Notes under the pieces: generated by a model
What the model saw: the letters and a program-made list of their open reading frames with translations, nothing else
Databases searched by the model: none
What the model was told of the DNA's origin: nothing
Made by a program: the position numbers and the translations under genes
Source of the DNA: JBDHDH01 sp039591615
GTDB taxonomy: Bacteria; Gemmatimonadota; Gemmatimonadetes; Gemmatimonadales; GWC2-71-9
Length of the DNA: 15,751 nt
Direction: 5' to 3'
Assembly (NCBI GenBank): GCA_039591615.1
Contig: JBDHDH010000103.1
Location: forward strand, 1-15,751
Part shown: in pieces, positions 13,868 to 15,751 of the stretch
How the letters are laid out: every line of letters starts with the position of its first letter
How positions within the stretch are numbered: the first letter of the stretch is position 1

Positions 13868-14676
13868 CAGCTGTCACTCTTCTTCCGTGACGGTGTTCTC
13901 TTCGCCGTCCGCTTGGCCTTGGTGGCCTTCTTCGTCGTTGACGTCTTCTTCGCAGTGGTTCGCTTCTTCGCGAGTGCGCGACCGGCGCCTTTTTTCTTCG
14001 GGGCTGCTCCAGCGGTCTCCTTGGCGCGCGTCGAGCGGCGAGTCGTGGATGTTGCCCGTTTCCTGATAGCATGTCCGCCAATAGCTCCCTCTTCCACGAC
14101 CACCGCATCCGACCACAGAATATCGTACGCCGCCGCGTCCCCGTACCGCATCACGTGCACGTTACGGAGGTTGCGACCGGAGAGATAGACGGCAGGCTGC
14201 GTTTCAGCAGTCAACACCAACACCTTCTGGCCACTCAACGCAAGTTTGCTCAAAAGCTCGACCATTTGCTTGGTCTTCGGCGCCTCGAAGTTCAGTGCCT
14301 CGATCACGTAGAAGGCGCCCTCGTTCGCGCGCGCGTTCAACGCCGACTGCCGGGCCAGATGTCTGACCTTCCGGGGCAGCGCCGTGCGGTATCCTCGAGG
14401 ACGCGGTCCGAAGACGATTCCGCCACCCGGCCAGTGGGGCGCCCGAATGGACCCCTGCCGCGCACGGCCTGTCCCCTTCTGCCGCCACGGTTTGCGACTG
14501 CCACCGGCGACTTCGCTGCGCGTCTTCGTCGAATGCGTGCCCTGACGCTGGTTATTTCGGAAAGCTCGCACCGCGTGATACAACACAGCCCGGTTCACCG
14601 TCCCGTCGAACTCGTCTGGGAGCGCGTAGCTTCCCTTCCGCTTTGCGGCCGGTGTGAAGTGGTGCGCCTCAAGCAT
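13867..14676 (-). CDS. rplD: 50S ribosomal protein L4 (uL4) with basic C-terminal tail
   Basis: L4 reaches the exit-tunnel constriction and in E. coli also autoregulates the S10 operon. The normal roughly 205-aa body is complete: the tunnel-loop sequence GGSRKPWRQKGTGRARQGSIR is at about 58-78, followed by PRPRGYRTALPRKVRHLARQSAL and a Rossmann-like C-terminal part ending near DAVVVEEG (190-197). From about residue 206 to 269 the protein carries an extra segment rich in Lys, Thr, Ala, Arg and Ser (for example AKKRTTAKKTSTTKKATKAK at 236-255). It is in frame and ends at a TGA that overlaps the rplW start, so it is not a frameshift product. The start is ATG 14676, with GGAGG 10 bp upstream, overlapping rplC by 8 bp. 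Confidence 0.96.
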   Translation of the reverse strand: MLEAHHFTPAAKRKGSYALPDEFDGTVNRAVLYHAVRAFRNNQRQGTHSTKTRSEVAGGSRKPWRQKGTGRARQGSIRAPHWPGGGIVFGPRPRGYRTALPRKVRHLARQSALNARANEGAFYVIEALNFEAPKTKQMVELLSKLALSGQKVLVLTAETQPAVYLSGRNLRNVHVMRYGDAAAYDILWSDAVVVEEGAIGGHAIRKRATSTTRRSTRAKETAGAAPKKKGAGRALAKKRTTAKKTSTTKKATKAKRTAKRTPSRKKSDS

Positions 14677-15316
14677 AGCGGCTGCGTCCTCCCTGCTTGG
14701 TCACGAGCACCACCGCGTTGGCAGGACCCGCGACAGATCCACGAACGTACAGCAGATTCCGCTCGGGATCGATGCGAACGACCCGCAATCCCAACGTCGT
14801 GTGCCTCGTGTTGCCCATCTGACCTGGCAGTTTCTTGCCTTTGATGACTCGAGAGGGGTCGGTGCCGGGCCCGAGACTACCCGGTTTCCGATAACGTGTG
14901 CTCCCGTGCGTAGCCGGCCCTCCAGCAAAACCGTGGCGCTTCACCACCCCCTGGAACCCTCGACCCCTCGTGGTGCCAGTCACCTTGACGACGTCACCGA
15001 GCTCGAAGATCCCGACCGTCACCATGTCGCCACGCTTCGGGGGCTCCTGAACGTCTTCGGGCACCGGGAAATCCCGCAGCACTCGCGGGGCACCCTCGAG
15101 GCCCGCCGCTTTGGCGTGCCCCGACTCTCCCTTCGAGGTGCGTGTGGGCCTCTTCGTCTCGAACCCGAGCTGCGCCGCCACGGCCTTGCCCGAGTGCTCT
15201 CTCAGCTGCACCACCGGGCACGGTCCGGCCTCGATAACCGTCACAGGTTGCACGTGCCCGTCTTCACCAAAGACCCGGGTCATGCCCAGCTTGCGACCGA
15301 TCAACCCACGCATCAT
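14669..15316 (-). CDS. rplC: 50S ribosomal protein L3 (uL3)
   Basis: L3 is an early-assembly protein whose extension approaches the peptidyl-transferase centre. The 215-aa length is usual. Landmarks are GLIGRKLGMTRVFGEDG at 4-20, TGTTRGRGFQGVVKRHGFAGG near 113-133, and LPGQMGN, with Gln166 at the position methylated by PrmB in E. coli. The ATG at 15316 overlaps the rpsJ TAA as TAATG, with AAGG about 7 bp ahead. A second ATG follows immediately and could also serve. Confidence 0.98.
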   Translation of the reverse strand: MMRGLIGRKLGMTRVFGEDGHVQPVTVIEAGPCPVVQLREHSGKAVAAQLGFETKRPTRTSKGESGHAKAAGLEGAPRVLRDFPVPEDVQEPPKRGDMVTVGIFELGDVVKVTGTTRGRGFQGVVKRHGFAGGPATHGSTRYRKPGSLGPGTDPSRVIKGKKLPGQMGNTRHTTLGLRVVRIDPERNLLYVRGSVAGPANAVVLVTKQGGRSRYA

Positions 15317-15624
15317 TACTCGACCTTGATCTCCACGTCGACGCCCGACGGGAGATCCAGCTTCGTCAGGGCGTCGATGGTCTGCGCTCGGGAGTCCTTG
15401 ATCTCGATGAGGCGCTTGTGCGTCTTCAACTCGAACTGCTCGCGGCTCTTCTTATCCACGTGCGGACTTCGCAGCACGGTCCATCGCTGGATCTTTGTGG
15501 GAAGGGGAATGGGCCCGGAAACGCGGCCTCCACTCTTCTCCACACTCCGAACGATGTCGGCAGCCGCCTGATCCAGGACGACGTGGTCGAAGGCTTTCAG
15601 CCGAATTCGAATGTGTTGAGCCAT
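15316..15624 (-). CDS. rpsJ: 30S ribosomal protein S10 (uS10)
   Basis: S10 is a small-subunit head protein and, as NusE, part of the transcription antitermination complex. The 102-aa protein begins AQHIRIRLKAFDHVVLD after the Met and contains PIPLPTKIQRWTVLRSPHVDK followed by FELKTHKRLIEI, all typical. I chose ATG at 15624; a TTG at 15630 is in frame but less likely. The Shine-Dalgarno sequence is poor (GGAT close to the start). A stable hairpin sits 13 bp upstream, in the gap to tuf. Confidence 0.98.
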   Translation of the reverse strand: MAQHIRIRLKAFDHVVLDQAAADIVRSVEKSGGRVSGPIPLPTKIQRWTVLRSPHVDKKSREQFELKTHKRLIEIKDSRAQTIDALTKLDLPSGVDVEIKVE

Positions 15625-15637
15625 GATCAATCCGTCG

Positions 15638-15661
15638 GACCGGCGGTTCGATCCGCCGGTC
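15638..15661 (-). promoter_or_regulatory. 9-bp perfect hairpin in the tuf-rpsJ gap
   Basis: On the transcribed strand GACCGGCGG and CCGCCGGTC pair perfectly around a 6-nt loop (ATCGAA). The stem lies between the tuf stop (15680) and the rpsJ start (15624). It ends 13 nt before the rpsJ ATG and is followed by CGACGGATTGATC rather than a U-run. A classical terminator is therefore unlikely. A role as RNA processing or stability element, attenuator, or translation-control structure is possible but not shown. Confidence 0.55.
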
Positions 15662-15679
15662 TCGTCATCGTTGGTCGTG

Positions 15680-15751
15680 CTATTCCAGGATCTTCGTCAC
15701 CACGCCCGCCCCCACCGTCCGCCCCCCCTCGCGAACCGCAAACCGCAACCC
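15680..15751 (-). CDS. tuf: Elongation factor Tu, C-terminal 23 residues (runs off right edge)
   Basis: Only the 3' end is present. The 23 codons before the TAG at 15682-15680 read GLRFAVREGGRTVGAGVVTK then ILE. This is the highly conserved C-terminus of EF-Tu domain 3, the GTPase that delivers aminoacyl-tRNA to the ribosome. The gene is on the same strand as rpsJ, 55 bp upstream of it. This suggests that the str cluster (rpsL-rpsG-fusA-tuf) lies directly beyond the right edge and is read through into S10. Confidence 0.95.
   Translation of the reverse strand, partial: GLRFAVREGGRTVGAGVVTKILE

Noticed and set aside
14654..15571. A 305-codon plus-strand open frame antisense to rplC and rpsJ
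   Set aside because: L3 and S10 are certain on the other strand; the opposite translation shows no domain and has unusual composition.
15641..15658. A tRNA T-arm-like sequence (GGCGGTTCGATCCGCC)
   Set aside because: The loop is one base short, and no acceptor, D or anticodon stem surrounds it; it is simply the tuf-rpsJ hairpin.

Overview
The window is GC-rich bacterial chromosomal DNA dominated by the S10 and spc ribosomal-protein clusters, all on the minus strand. The organism cannot be named with certainty. High GC, the zinc-ribbon (type Z) S14, a tuf gene directly before rpsJ, SecY with Lys at the usual C5-loop Arg, and a free-standing FtcD fit a high-GC member of the FCB assemblage such as Gemmatimonadota. 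This is a low-confidence inference from gene content and a few residues. The region looks like vertically inherited core genome. No mobile element, CRISPR array, tRNA, rRNA or recognisable integrated element is seen.

Reading with transcription from right to left, 15751-4911 carries the 3' end of tuf, then rpsJ, rplC, rplD, rplW, rplB, rpsS, rplV, rpsC, rplP, rpmC, rpsQ, rplN, rplX, rplE, rpsN, rpsH, rplF, rplR, rpsE, rpmD, rplO and secY. It is followed by adk and map (4879-3549). Nearly every junction is under 25 bp, and many are stop/start overlaps (TAATG, TGATG, TAGTG, ATGA), so this is one long, translationally coupled unit. Its promoter is not in the window and must lie upstream of tuf or earlier. 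The only noticeable gap inside it, 55 bp between tuf and rpsJ, holds a perfect 9-bp stem hairpin. The genes that usually follow map (infA, rpmJ, rpsM, rpsK, rpsD, rpoA, rplQ) are absent; the cluster ends at map.

From 3455 down to 1653 two plus-strand genes converge on map: an inositol-monophosphatase-family phosphatase and a glutamate formimidoyltransferase (ftcD). Divergent from these, and only 37 bp away, is trpS on the minus strand. Behind trpS is the N-terminal part of a D-2-hydroxyacid dehydrogenase that runs off the left edge.

The gene set is mainly translation and export machinery: ribosomal proteins, EF-Tu, TrpRS, methionine aminopeptidase, SecY and adenylate kinase. No wholly new system is evident. 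The items most worth a second look are a four-cysteine iron-sulfur motif in TrpRS, histone-H1-like Lys/Thr tails on both L4 and L30, extra N-terminal segments on L5 and L24, the tuf-rpsJ hairpin, a near-perfect palindrome before the dehydrogenase gene, and the truncated gene order after map.
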